Positions 51,388 through 60,736 of a stretch of 64,000 bases of DNA are shown here, in pieces. The translations under genes and the position numbers were made by a program. The DNA is from Streptomyces sp. 135. GTDB taxonomy: Bacteria > Actinomycetota > Actinomycetes > Streptomycetales > Streptomycetaceae. Location: assembly GCF_020026305.1 (NCBI RefSeq), contig NZ_CP075691.1:8363415-8427414 (forward strand). The letters are read 5' to 3'. Every line of letters starts with the position of its first letter. Position 1 is the first letter of the stretch. The notes beneath the pieces are model-generated. The model ran no database searches. It was not told the DNA's origin and was given only the letters and a program-made list of their open reading frames with translations.

Positions 51388-52434
51388 CTATCGGCCCGGC
51401 CAGCGCAGGAACCGTCGCTGGCCGTCCAGGAACCCGTCGGCGAAGAGCGCGCGAGGGGCGAAGAGCGCGGTGAGCGTGGTCCTCGTGCCGGACCGCTCGA
51501 CGGACCGTTTGACCAGGGAGTGGGCCGCGTCCGGGTAATGCTCGACCGTCAGGGAGCCATGGCCCGCCAGCACCTTGCGGTAGACGCGTTCCGTGTCGGC
51601 GGTGTCCACGTTGAGGTCGTGCCCCGCGAGGACCAGCAGTACCGGTATGCCGCGCAGGGCCCGCAGATCCTCCGTGGCGTCCGCGCGGTAATTGCGGGAG
51701 ATGAAGCCCCAGCGCGCGGCCGTCATGCCGCCGGCGTCACCGCCCCGCGCCCGCACGTACTCCTGGAAGGTCGCGCGGCGCCGCAGGAGCCGCCGGGTGG
51801 CGTCGCTCTCGGCCACCTCGGCGTCCACGCGGCTGCGGGACGCGCCGTCGGCCCGCAGTTGTGCGAGGAGGTGGTAGCGGCCCTGCCTGAGCCAGTTGAC
51901 CGCGGGCGAGACGGCGACGACGAAGCTCACCGGTGTCTTCGCCGCGACCTTCGGCAGGACCCAGCCCGCCTGGCTGGCACCCCACAGTCCGATCCGCCGA
52001 CCGTCGATGTCCGGCCGGGCGCGGGCCCACGCGATGGCGGCGGCCGCCTCGTCGGCCCGGTCGGCCATGGACTGCCCGAGCCAGTCGCCGGGAGCGCCCG
52101 CGACGCCGGGCTTGTGCCAGGAGAGGGAGGCGTATCCGGCCCGTGCGTTCGCCTCCCACATGGGCTTGTAGCCGTCCTCGTGGGTGGCGTCGACCGGCCC
52201 GTCGCCGTGGATGTACACGACGAGGCCGTGACGCGCGCGGCCGTCTCTGGGAGTGGTGAGCACGCCGTGCAGGGTGTGGCCACCCTGACGGATCGTCACC
52301 CGGCGCTCGTCCATGGCGTAGGAGTTCTGCCACACCACCACACCACCGAGCCCCGCGGTGAGGGCCAGGACGGTGACGAGCGACCACAGGGCGATGCGGA
52401 GTCTTCGCCGGTGGGGCTTGATCGATGGGCGCAC
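51388..52434 (-). CDS. Membrane-anchored alpha/beta-hydrolase
   Basis: The 348-residue protein has an N-terminal membrane segment (LRIALWSLVTVLALTAGLGGVVVW) after a basic start, so its catalytic part lies outside. The elbow is LWGASQAGWVL, the acid is in LAGHDLNVDTAD and the His in YPDAAHSLVKR. HGDGPVDATHEDGY carries the oxyanion loop. It resembles dienelactone-hydrolase-like or acyl-peptidase-like esterases. CGGAGG precedes the GTG start. Transcription starts near the inverted repeat at 52473-52514, shared with the divergent GNAT gene. Confidence 0.85.
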   Translation of the reverse strand: MRPSIKPHRRRLRIALWSLVTVLALTAGLGGVVVWQNSYAMDERRVTIRQGGHTLHGVLTTPRDGRARHGLVVYIHGDGPVDATHEDGYKPMWEANARAGYASLSWHKPGVAGAPGDWLGQSMADRADEAAAAIAWARARPDIDGRRIGLWGASQAGWVLPKVAAKTPVSFVVAVSPAVNWLRQGRYHLLAQLRADGASRSRVDAEVAESDATRRLLRRRATFQEYVRARGGDAGGMTAARWGFISRNYRADATEDLRALRGIPVLLVLAGHDLNVDTADTERVYRKVLAGHGSLTVEHYPDAAHSLVKRSVERSGTRTTLTALFAPRALFADGFLDGQRRFLRWPGR

Positions 52435-52472
52435 GGGGCTTACCTCCGGGATGAGGGGCGACGGGACGACGG

Positions 52473-52514
52473 AAACTATCACTGTTCCCACGGTCGTACT
52501 AGAAGTGATAGTTT
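52473..52514. promoter_or_regulatory. Inverted repeat between the hydrolase and GNAT genes
   Basis: AAACTATCACT (52473-52483) and AGTGATAGTTT (52504-52514) are perfect 11-base arms with a 20-base spacer. Each arm holds a GATAGT sequence that could act as a -10 box reading outward, giving mirror-image promoters for the two genes. The low G+C of the arms stands out strongly from the surroundings. Confidence 0.65.
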
Positions 52515-52567
52515 TGGATCCCGGCGGCGGCGCGCGTCGTGGGTGGCAGCGGGAGAGGGGTGGCGTC

Positions 52568-53248
52568 ATGGAAGCCGACGCGGTGGACAGGAGCGGGCGC
52601 GCGGGGCCGGGTGGGGGCAGTGGATCCATCACGGTCCGGCGGGGCGTCCCGGCGGGCGCCGAACCGCGCGCGGCGGAGCTGTACTGGGAGGCCTTCGGCC
52701 GCAAACTCGGTCCGGCGCTGAACCCTCCGGAGAAGGCGGTGCCCTTCATCGCCGCCCACCTCGACCCCGATCGCGCGGTGTGCGCCCTGCTCGGCGGACG
52801 GCTCGTCGGCCTCGCCGGCTACCAGCTCGAAGGGCGCTCCCTCACCGGAGGCTCGGCCGGCGCCGTGCTGCGCGCGTACGGTCGCGTACGGGGCCTGCCC
52901 CGGCTCCTGCTCCTCGCCCTCTTCGAGCGACGCCCGGCCCCCGGTCAGCTCGTGATGGACGGCATCGCCGTGGACGCGCGGATGCGGGGCCGCGGGGTGG
53001 GCAGCCTGCTCCTCGACGAAGTGGCCGCCCTGGCGGCGGAGGCCGGCTGCCGGGAGATCAGACTGGACGTGATCGACACCAACCCGCGCGCCAGAGCCCT
53101 GTACGAGCGCCGCGGCTTCACGGCCGTACGGACCGAACGCACGCCCTACCTGCGCGGGCTGCTCGGCTTCGGGGCGGTGACCACCATGCGCCGCGCCCTC
53201 GGAGCGGGCGAAGCGGCGCGAGGGACGAGAGGAACCACGGAGCAGTGA
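52568..53248 (+). CDS. GNAT-family N-acetyltransferase
   Basis: The 226-residue protein has a typical GNAT core: LVMDGIAVDARMRGRGVGSLLLDEVAALAAEAGCREIRLDVIDTNPRARALYERRGF, with the RGRGVG acetyl-CoA loop. GGGAGAGGGG precedes the ATG. The last four bases overlap the PaaX-like gene (GTGA). The acceptor is unknown; being tied to a regulator and to the mirror promoter suggests a response to a small compound. Confidence 0.88.
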   Translation: MEADAVDRSGRAGPGGGSGSITVRRGVPAGAEPRAAELYWEAFGRKLGPALNPPEKAVPFIAAHLDPDRAVCALLGGRLVGLAGYQLEGRSLTGGSAGAVLRAYGRVRGLPRLLLLALFERRPAPGQLVMDGIAVDARMRGRGVGSLLLDEVAALAAEAGCREIRLDVIDTNPRARALYERRGFTAVRTERTPYLRGLLGFGAVTTMRRALGAGEAARGTRGTTEQ

Positions 53249-54129
53249 GCGCCGAGAAGGACCGGGTCGAGGTCCCCACACGCATGCTCGTGCACGCGCT
53301 GATCCGCGAGGACGGCACCGTCGCCGCCGACGAGCTGTACGCCGTCGCCAACACCCTCGGCATGAGCGACCAGCAGGTCAGGCTCTGCGTCAAACGCCTG
53401 GTCACGGAGGGCCGGTTCACGCACGAGGGCCGCGGCCGCAAGGCGGAGCTGCGGGCGACCGCGGACACCGTGCGCGCCCTCGCCCCGAACGCCGACTTCC
53501 TGCGGCACGCCTTCCGGCAGGACGCCGGGAACGCACCCTGGGACGGCGTCTGGCACCTGGCCGCCTTCGCGGTCCCCGAATCCGCGCGCACGGCGAGGGA
53601 CACCCTGCGCGAGACGCTCGTCCACCTCGGCGGCTCCCCGCTCCAAGGCGGGCTGTACGTCTGCGCCAACGCCTGGGAGCCGTACGTCGAGGACGCGGCC
53701 CGCCGCATGGAGGTGCACGACGCGCTCACCCTCCTCACCACGACGAACCTGTGCAGGGGCACCACACGTGACCCCGTCGAACTGGCCCGCGACCTCTGGC
53801 CCCTGCCGGAGATCGCCGATCGCTACCACCGCCTCACCCGGGTCGCCCGCCCGTGCCTGAAGCGGCTCACGGGCTCCGCCGCGCTCGCCCCGGCCGAACT
53901 CCTCACCATCGCCATCGAGTTGGCCGCCGAGCTCAGCCGCGCCATGGAACCCGATCCGCTCCTGCCGCCCGAACTGCTGCCCCGCCCCTGGCCCGGCACG
54001 CAGGCCAGGGAGCTGGTCGCCCGGTGCTGGGCGGCCCTGCGCGCCCGGGAGGAGGGCGGCTCCCGGCCGGCCGTCTTCCGCCTCTACGCCGACCTCACGC
54101 GGGAGGAGGCGGACCGGGTCACCGGCTGA
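53245..54129 (+). CDS. PaaX-like transcriptional regulator
   Basis: The 294-residue protein has the PaaX outline: an N-terminal winged helix (TRMLVHALIREDGTVAADELYAVANTLGMSDQQVRLCVKRLVTEGRF), a central domain with WDGVWHLAAFAVPESARTARDTLRETLVHLGGSPLQGGLYV, and a C-terminal domain. PaaX proteins repress phenylacetate catabolism and respond to phenylacetyl-CoA. A paaK gene lies 9 kb away, but the target here is not shown. It overlaps the convergent monooxygenase gene by 11 bases at the 3' ends. Confidence 0.85.
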   Translation: MSAEKDRVEVPTRMLVHALIREDGTVAADELYAVANTLGMSDQQVRLCVKRLVTEGRFTHEGRGRKAELRATADTVRALAPNADFLRHAFRQDAGNAPWDGVWHLAAFAVPESARTARDTLRETLVHLGGSPLQGGLYVCANAWEPYVEDAARRMEVHDALTLLTTTNLCRGTTRDPVELARDLWPLPEIADRYHRLTRVARPCLKRLTGSAALAPAELLTIAIELAAELSRAMEPDPLLPPELLPRPWPGTQARELVARCWAALRAREEGGSRPAVFRLYADLTREEADRVTG

Positions 54130-55357
54130 GCGCGCGCCGGGCGAACTCCGGCGCGTGCTCCGGACGTACGCCCACGCCGCCGAGGTACCCCGCGACCGTC
54201 CGCAGCGGGGGCACCCGGCGCAGCATCCGCAGCGGCACCGGAAGCCGGTCGCCGCGCAGCGTTCCCGCCAGCGCCGGTCGCAGCAGCATCTCGTGCTCGG
54301 CGAGCTGCTGCTTCTGCGTCACCACCGTCGGGAACAGGCGCCGCTTCTGCACCCGCGCCAGATCGTGTACGCCGACCCGGCCCCGCCGCAGCGGCCCGGC
54401 GAGGATGCGAGCCGCGGCGACGGCGTCCTGCACGGCGAGGTTGACGCCGACGCCGCCGACCGGCGACATGGTGTGCGCGGCGTCGCCGATGCAGAGCAGG
54501 CCCGCCGTGTACCAGCGGGGCAGGCGGCCCATGGTGACCTCCAGGAGCTTCACGTCGTCCCAGGAGCGGATCCCCGCCGTCGTGGTGCGGTCCCAGCCGA
54601 GCAGCGCACCCAGCCGGTCGCGGAACCAGTCGATTCCATGGGCCCGCAGCTCGGCGTCGGTGCCCTTCTCGATGAGGTAGGAGGTCTGGTAGTACTCCCC
54701 GCGGTCCATGGTGGCGGCGATCTGGCCGTCGCGGACGGAGAGGAAGACGCGGCCGCTCTTGGTCGCGTCGGGCGGCGCGGGCACGCCGACCTGCCAGACG
54801 TCGATCGGCACGTCGTACGCGACCGGGGTGAGCCCTGCGGCGGCGCGGACCAGGGAGTGGCGGCCGTCGCAGGCCACGGTCAGATCGGCGGTGAGCTCGC
54901 TGGACGTGCCGTCGTCGCTGCGGTACCGCACACCGGTGACCTTGCCCGAGGCGTCGGTGAGCAGACCGGTCGCCGTCGTCCGCATCCGCAGCGTGAACGA
55001 CGGCTCGGTGGCGGCCTCGCCCGCCAGCAGATCGAGGAAGTCCCACTGCGGGACCATCGCGATGTACTTGTGCCGGCCGGGAATGTGCCGCAGGTCCCCG
55101 GCGACGACCGTCGTGTCGTCGATGCGCATCCGCATCTCCCGGAGCTTGCGGGAGGGAAGGCGGGCGAAGCGCTCCCCGAGGCCGAGTTCGTCGAGCAGGC
55201 GCAGGGTCGACGGATGCACGGTGTCACCGCGGAAGTCCCGCAGGAAGTCGCCGTGTTTCTCCAGGACCGTCACCTGGATCCCCGCCCGGGCCAGCAGCAG
55301 ACCGAGCATCAGACCGGCCGGGCCGCCGCCCACCACACAGCACGTCGTGCGTTCCAT
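54119..55357 (-). CDS. FAD-dependent aromatic monooxygenase (PHBH-like)
   Basis: The 412-residue enzyme has the FAD motif CCVVGGGPAGLMLGLLLARAG, the DG motif ACDGRHSLVRAAAG and the second FAD contact LLCIGDAAHTMSPVGGVGVNLAVQDA, the three fingerprints of group A flavin monooxygenases. It hydroxylates an aromatic or related substrate using NAD(P)H and O2. Start at MERTTCC with GGAAGGA upstream. It diverges from the nitronate-monooxygenase-like gene across two TetR-type operator sites. Confidence 0.92.
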   Translation of the reverse strand: MERTTCCVVGGGPAGLMLGLLLARAGIQVTVLEKHGDFLRDFRGDTVHPSTLRLLDELGLGERFARLPSRKLREMRMRIDDTTVVAGDLRHIPGRHKYIAMVPQWDFLDLLAGEAATEPSFTLRMRTTATGLLTDASGKVTGVRYRSDDGTSSELTADLTVACDGRHSLVRAAAGLTPVAYDVPIDVWQVGVPAPPDATKSGRVFLSVRDGQIAATMDRGEYYQTSYLIEKGTDAELRAHGIDWFRDRLGALLGWDRTTTAGIRSWDDVKLLEVTMGRLPRWYTAGLLCIGDAAHTMSPVGGVGVNLAVQDAVAAARILAGPLRRGRVGVHDLARVQKRRLFPTVVTQKQQLAEHEMLLRPALAGTLRGDRLPVPLRMLRRVPPLRTVAGYLGGVGVRPEHAPEFARRALSR

Positions 55358-55390
55358 GTCGCTGTCCTTCCTCCGTTGATGCGGCCACCC

Positions 55391-55424
55391 TAACCGATCG
55401 GTCAGGAAGCTGACCAAGCGGTCA
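55391..55424. promoter_or_regulatory. Tandem TetR-type operators
   Basis: TAACCGATCGGTCA (55391-55404) and TGACCAAGCGGTCA (55411-55424) are two 14-base dyads on the pattern TNACCNNNCGGTNA, 20 bases (two helical turns) apart. A further half site CGGTCA is at 55439-55444. They sit between the divergent monooxygenase and nitronate-monooxygenase-like genes. Confidence 0.75.
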
Positions 55425-55522
55425 GGAATCCGACTGCACGGTCAGCCATTGGTCGCGAAAGAACCTGACACTGCATCAGAAAATCTCTTCCCTCGTCCGG
55501 GGCGCTGCGGCATCCTGCGGCC

Positions 55523-56635
55523 ATGCAGACGGAGTTGAGCAAGAGACTGGGAGCCGAGCACGCCATCTTCGGTTTCACGCCCTTCCCCGCGGTGGCCGCC
55601 GCCATCAGCAGGGCGGGCGGGTTCGGGGTGCTCGGCGCGGTCCGCTACACGGCGCCGGACGAACTGGCCAGGGACCTCGACTGGATGCAGGAGCACGTCG
55701 ACGGCCGGCCCTACGGCCTCGACGTCGTCATGCCCGCCAAGAAGGTCGAAGGCGTCACGGAGGCCGACGTCGAGGCGATGATCCCCGAAGGGCACCGGCA
55801 GTTCGTCGAGGACACCCTCGCCAAGCACGGAGTGCCCGAACTCGCCGAGGGCGAGGCGTCCGGCTGGCGCATCACAGGCTGGATGGAGCAGGTCGCCCGC
55901 GACCAGCTCGACGTCGCCTTCGACTACCCGATCGGACTCCTCGCCAACGCGCTCGGCTCACCCCCGGCCGACGTGATCGAGCGCGCCCACGCCCGGGGCG
56001 TCCTCGTCGCCGCCCTCGCCGGCAGCGCCCGCCACGCCCGCAAACACGCGGACGCCGGCATCGACGTCGTCGTGGCCCAGGGGTACGAGGCGGGCGGCCA
56101 CACCGGCGAGATCGCCTCCATGGTGCTCACCCCCGAAGCCGTCGAGGCGGTCGCGCCGCTGCCGGTCCTCGCCGCCGGCGGCATCGGCAGCGGCGAGCAG
56201 ATCGCGGCCGCGCTCGCGCTCGGCGCGCAGGGCGTCTGGCTCGGCTCCCTGTGGCTCACCACCACCGAGGCCGACCTGCACTCGCCCGCCCTCACCCGGA
56301 AACTGCTGGCCGCGGGCTCCGGGGACACGGTCCGCTCCCGCGCCCTGACCGGCAAACCGGCACGGCAGCTGCGTACGCGGTGGACCGACGCCTGGGACGA
56401 CCCGCAGGGCCCGGGGCCGCTGCCGATGCCGCTCCAAGGGCTCCTCGTCGCCGAGGCCGTGTCCCGCATCCAGAAGTACGAGGTACAGGAGCTGCTCGGC
56501 ACCCCGGTCGGACAGATCGTCGGCCGGATGAACAGCGAACGCAGCGTCCAGGCCGTCTTCGACGATCTGACCCGCGGCTTCGAACGGGCCCTCGACCGGG
56601 TCAACCGCATCGCGGGAAGGGGCGGTCAGTCGTGA
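55523..56635 (+). CDS. Nitronate-monooxygenase-like flavoprotein
   Basis: The 370-residue TIM-barrel protein has the family's FMN-binding signs: FPAVAAAISRAGGFGVLGA, DVVVAQGYEAGGHTGE with the catalytic-type His, and PVLAAGGIGSGEQIAAALALGAQGVWLG. Genuine nitronate oxidation is one option; related actinobacterial proteins in steroid and acyl-CoA regulons (such as IpdC) have other roles. No strong ribosome site precedes the ATG. The acyl-CoA synthetase start overlaps its stop by 4 bases. Confidence 0.86.
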   Translation: MQTELSKRLGAEHAIFGFTPFPAVAAAISRAGGFGVLGAVRYTAPDELARDLDWMQEHVDGRPYGLDVVMPAKKVEGVTEADVEAMIPEGHRQFVEDTLAKHGVPELAEGEASGWRITGWMEQVARDQLDVAFDYPIGLLANALGSPPADVIERAHARGVLVAALAGSARHARKHADAGIDVVVAQGYEAGGHTGEIASMVLTPEAVEAVAPLPVLAAGGIGSGEQIAAALALGAQGVWLGSLWLTTTEADLHSPALTRKLLAAGSGDTVRSRALTGKPARQLRTRWTDAWDDPQGPGPLPMPLQGLLVAEAVSRIQKYEVQELLGTPVGQIVGRMNSERSVQAVFDDLTRGFERALDRVNRIAGRGGQS

Positions 56636-58182
56636 GCACACCTCCCAATGGGTTCTGGGCGCAAGCCCACGCCGACCCCGGCCGTACCGTCCTGGTCGCC
56701 CCCGACGGCGCCGAGTGGACGGCCGGCCGACTGCACGGTGGCGTCAACCAGTTGGTGCACGGGCTGCGGGCGGCGGGCCTGGAGCGCGGTGACGCGTTCG
56801 CCGTCGTGCTGCCCAACGGCGTGGAGTTCTTCACCGCGTACCTGGCCGCCGCCCAGGCCGGGTTCTACCTCGTCCCCGTCAACCACCACCTGGTCGGCCC
56901 CGAGATCGCCTGGATCGTCGCCGACTCCGGGGCCAAGGTGCTCATCGCGCACGAGAGGTTCGCCGACGCGGCCGTCGCCGCGGCCGACGAGGCGGGCCTG
57001 CCGGCGACCCACCGCTACGCCGTCGGACACGTGCCCGGCTTCCGTCCCTACGCCCAACTCCTCGACGGTCAGCCAAAGTCCGCACCCGCCGACCGCACCC
57101 TCGGCTGGGTCATGAACTACACCTCCGGCACCACGGGCCGCCCACGCGGCATCCGCCGCCCCCTGTCCGGCAAGCTGCCCGAGGAGTCCTACCTCGGCGG
57201 CTTCCTCGGCATCTTCGGCATCAAGCCCTTCGACGGGAACGTCCACCTGGTCTGCTCACCGCTCTACCACACCGCCGTGCTCCAATTCGCGGGCGCCGCC
57301 CTGCACATCGGCCACCGGCTGGTCGTGATGGACAAGTGGACACCCGAGGAGATGCTCCGCCTCATCGACGCGCACCGCTGCACGCACACCCACATGGTGC
57401 CGACCCAGTTCCACCGCCTGCTCGCCCTGCCCGAGGCGACGAAGGCCGCGTACGACGTGTCCTCCATGCGGCACGCCATCCACGGCGCCGCTCCCTGCCC
57501 CGATCATGTGAAGCGGGCGATGATCGGCTGGTGGGGCGAGTGCGTCGAGGAGTACTACGCGGCCAGTGAGGGCGGCGGCGCCTTCGCCACCGCGCAGGAC
57601 TGGCTGAAGAAGCCCGGCACGGTCGGAAAGGCGTGGCCCATCAGCGAGTTGGCGATCTTCGACGACGACGGGAACAAGCTGCTCCCCGGTGAGCTGGGCA
57701 CCGTCTACATGAAGATGTCCACCGGCGGATTCTCGTACCACAAGGACGAGACGAAGACGAAGAGGAACCGCATCGGCGACTTCTTCACCGTCGGGGACCT
57801 CGGGCTCCTCGACGAGGACGGCTATCTCTTCCTGCGCGACCGCAAGATCGACATGATCATCTCGGGCGGGGTGAACATCTACCCCGCGGAGATCGAATCG
57901 GCGCTGCTGACCCACCCGGCGGTCGCCGACGCCGCGGCCTTCGGGATCCCGCACGACGACTGGGGCGAGGAGGTCAAGGCCGTCGTCGAGGTCGCCGAGG
58001 GCAGGGCCGCCGACGCCGCGCTCGCCGCCGAGATCCTCGCCCACTGCGAGCACCGGCTCGCCGCCTACAAACGCCCCAAGAGCGTCGACTTCATCGGGAC
58101 GATGCCCCGCGACCCCAATGGCAAGCTGTACAAACGGCGGCTGCGCGACCCCTACTGGGAAGGGCGCGAGCGCCCCGTGTGA
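56632..58182 (+). CDS. Acyl-CoA synthetase (AMP-forming)
   Basis: The 516-residue ANL enzyme has the ATP loop NYTSGTTGRPRGIRR, A5-like EYYAASEGGG, the hinge DRKIDMIISGGVNIYPAEIE and the catalytic Lys in PRDPNGKLYKRR. The form 'GTTGRPRGIRR' and 'EYYAASEGGG' is shared by FadD enzymes for bulky or lipid-type acids in actinobacteria. It starts at a GTG inside the stop of the nitronate-monooxygenase-like gene, so the pair is one operon under the TetR-type sites. Confidence 0.9.
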   Translation: MSTPPNGFWAQAHADPGRTVLVAPDGAEWTAGRLHGGVNQLVHGLRAAGLERGDAFAVVLPNGVEFFTAYLAAAQAGFYLVPVNHHLVGPEIAWIVADSGAKVLIAHERFADAAVAAADEAGLPATHRYAVGHVPGFRPYAQLLDGQPKSAPADRTLGWVMNYTSGTTGRPRGIRRPLSGKLPEESYLGGFLGIFGIKPFDGNVHLVCSPLYHTAVLQFAGAALHIGHRLVVMDKWTPEEMLRLIDAHRCTHTHMVPTQFHRLLALPEATKAAYDVSSMRHAIHGAAPCPDHVKRAMIGWWGECVEEYYAASEGGGAFATAQDWLKKPGTVGKAWPISELAIFDDDGNKLLPGELGTVYMKMSTGGFSYHKDETKTKRNRIGDFFTVGDLGLLDEDGYLFLRDRKIDMIISGGVNIYPAEIESALLTHPAVADAAAFGIPHDDWGEEVKAVVEVAEGRAADAALAAEILAHCEHRLAAYKRPKSVDFIGTMPRDPNGKLYKRRLRDPYWEGRERPV

Positions 58183-58193
58183 GCGGAGGCGGG

Positions 58194-58213
58194 CCGGGCC
58201 CCCGAGAGCCCGG
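58194..58213. terminator. Hairpin between convergent genes
   Basis: CCGGGC (58194-58199) and GCCCGG (58208-58213) with an 8-base loop, between the acyl-CoA synthetase and penicillin-acylase genes. Likely a bidirectional terminator. Confidence 0.5.
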
Positions 58214-58222
58214 TCCGCGACC

Positions 58223-60631
58223 TCAGCGGCGCTCGCGCACCCGCACCACCTTCAGCGCGGGATCGCGGTGGATGTCCTTCTCGCAGAAGCGTGACGTCAC
58301 CCACCGCTCCTTCGCGTACAGCCGCGTCTGATCGCTGTAGTGGGGAGAGTTCGGGTCGGAGGACTGCGCGTACGTCAGCAGCGTCCGGGCCTTCGGGCAG
58401 CGGCTCTCACCCCAGCCGACCGCCTGAATGTGGCTCGAACCGTGCGCGACCTCGGTGTAACCGCCCTCCGCGTCCCAGACGGCCTCGATCTTGTTCCAGA
58501 CGCCCAGGGACTCCGTGCCGCCGTGGACCGGCAGGCGCTTGCCGCCGCGTAGGACGTACTGGTGCTCGCCCAGCGGCGCGTCCAGGGCGATCCCGGCCCG
58601 CTCCAGCTCGGCCACCGCGTCGGCCAGCGCGGCCGTGAAGCCCGGCGCCGAGGTGTCCAGGGTGTGCGGGGTGCGCACCGGGTCGGCCGCCGAGAACGGC
58701 ACCTTCCACAACCGCTCCTTCGGCACGGTCACCGTCAGCGTGCGCCAGAAGCGGTCGAAGAGGAGCGCGCCACGGCTGCCGGTGTCCATCCGGTGGTCCC
58801 AGCGCGCCAGCACCTCGCAGGCCTCGCGCACGTCGACGGCCTTGCCGTCAGTGCCCCACGCGGTGCCGCCGGGCAGGGCGGCGCAGGCCTTCGCCGTGTC
58901 GTCGGCCGCGAGGTCGGCCGCGGGCACCCGGTTCGCGAACTGCTGACGCCGGAGGTCCTCGACCGTCAGACCGCCCTTCTCCGCCATCCCGGCGACGTCC
59001 TCCACCCCGCCGCGGGTGCGCAGCGAACGCTGCGTGCCGATGGTGCCGAAGATCCGCTCGTAGCCGGTGATCGGCCGGTCGGCGTTGCTCAGCCAGGCGC
59101 TGTCGTTGGAGTTCACCACGTACGGGGCGTCCTTCAGCGTCGGCATCCTGGACGGCCCGAAGACGCCGGGCTGCACCGCGTCCTTGTCGGAGCCGAGCGC
59201 GCACGCGCCCCGCGAGCCGTCGAGCACGGCCACACCCGACGCCGGATAGGTGACCTTGCCGAGGGCGGTGCTGCAGCGCTCCGCGAGGTCGTCCGTGATG
59301 CGGGGGAGCACCTGCGACTGGGTGAGCAGCGAGTGACCGCGCCGGTCCGCCGCGACGGTGTTGACCCAGGGCAGCCCCTGCGTGTCGCGCAGCGACTTGA
59401 GCACGCCGGCCGTGGAACGGGCCTTGCCGAAACCGAGGTTGGTGTCGCTGCCGCGCAGGTTCACGGCGTTGGGGTCGTTCAGCGCGTACGCCGTGGTGGC
59501 GGACCAGGGCAGGGGCAGCTGCGGGCCGAGGCCGGTGACGACGGGGCCGTAGCGGGTCCACCACTGGGTGCGGGTGACCGGGGCGCCGTCCTTCACCGGC
59601 ACCGTGACGGTCCGCTTCGTCATCTTGTGCGGCTTGCCGTCCACCAGGTAGTTGGTCGGGTCGGCCGGGTCCAGCGTGAGCTGGTGCAGGTTGAGGGTGA
59701 CGCCGGTGGCGACGGTGTGGCTCCACGCGACGTCGCCGTTGAAGCCGATGTTGACCACGCTGGTGCCGAGCAATGAGCCGCCGGAGACGTTCAGTTCACC
59801 CGGGATGGTCTGCTGCGACTGCCAGAAGCGGCGCCCGCCCTGCCAGGGGTAGTGCGGGTTGCCGAGCAGCAGGCCCCTGCCGTTCGCGGTGGTCTTGCCG
59901 TGGAACGCGACGGCGTTGGACCCCATGTCGGCGTCCTGCGCGGAGAACAGCTCCCGGGCTGCCTCGGCCGTCTTGCGCGGATCGGCCGCACGGTTCCGGT
60001 CCCGGCCCGTGGCGCCCGGTGGCCGGGCCGCCGTGATGCCGTCGATGCCGCGCCCCTGCCCGCCGAGCACCTGCAGGGCGAAGCCCTGCCGCGCCACGTC
60101 CAGGGCGGTGATCGGGCGGACCCAGGCGGCCTTGGCGCAGGCCGGGTCCGTGATGCGGTTCTGCTTCAGCCAGGCGTTGTAGCCCGCGGCGAAGCCGCGC
60201 ATCAGCTCCTTCACCTGACGGCTGGGTCCCGCCGGGGCGGGCCGGTCCAGGAGCTTCTCGACGGTGCGCGCGTCGCGTACGCCACGGAAGTACAGATCAC
60301 TGCCGAGGTTCGTGGACGCCGACGACAGGGCGGAGCCGGGCGAGGCGTCGGGCCCGAAGTGACGGGAGCGTTCACCGCGTACGGTCAGATAGCCGTCGGC
60401 GAGCGTGCACACCTGGTCGGCGGCCTGCGCCCAGCCGGTGCCGAAGCCGAGGTTCGCGTAGTCCTTGGCCAGGATGTGCGGGATGCCGTACTGCGTGTAG
60501 CGGACGGTGGCGTGCAGACCGCCGCCCGAGGGCCCGGCGTCGCGCGCGCGGCCGCCGCGCTACGGCAGCAGGGCCGCGGCGGTCAGCAGGGTGACCGCGG
60601 CGGCGGCCAGTCGTCTCGTACGGGTACGCAT
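58223..60631 (-). pseudogene. Penicillin-acylase-family (Ntn-hydrolase) gene with a stop codon in the signal peptide
   Basis: The frame from ATG 60631 begins MRTRTRRLAAAAVTLLTAAALLP, then TAG at codon 24 (60560-60562), then continues in the same frame for 779 codons: VRYTQYGIPHILAKDYANLGFGTGWAQAADQV, the spacer, GSNAVAF with the autocatalytic Ser near 238, and GNPHYPW. All conserved parts of a secreted S45 acylase (amide/aculeacin/AHL acylase-like) are present, so only the signal peptide is broken. A start at GTG 60412 would lose the conserved N-terminus and export. The gene is probably dead unless the TAG is an error. Confidence 0.82.
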
Positions 60632-60736
60632 GGTGCCTCCCAACTGCGCTGAGGGAAGGAGCGGTTGAGCGTACCAAGCGGTATGTCATCTGTGTCGTCC
60701 CTTGACCGGGCCGCCCAGGGGACCCAGGATCACGCC

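Noticed and set aside
60413..60631. A functional acylase starting at GTG 60412
   Set aside because: It would lack the conserved YGIPHI N-terminus and any signal peptide, while the upstream frame continues the family in frame except for one TAG.
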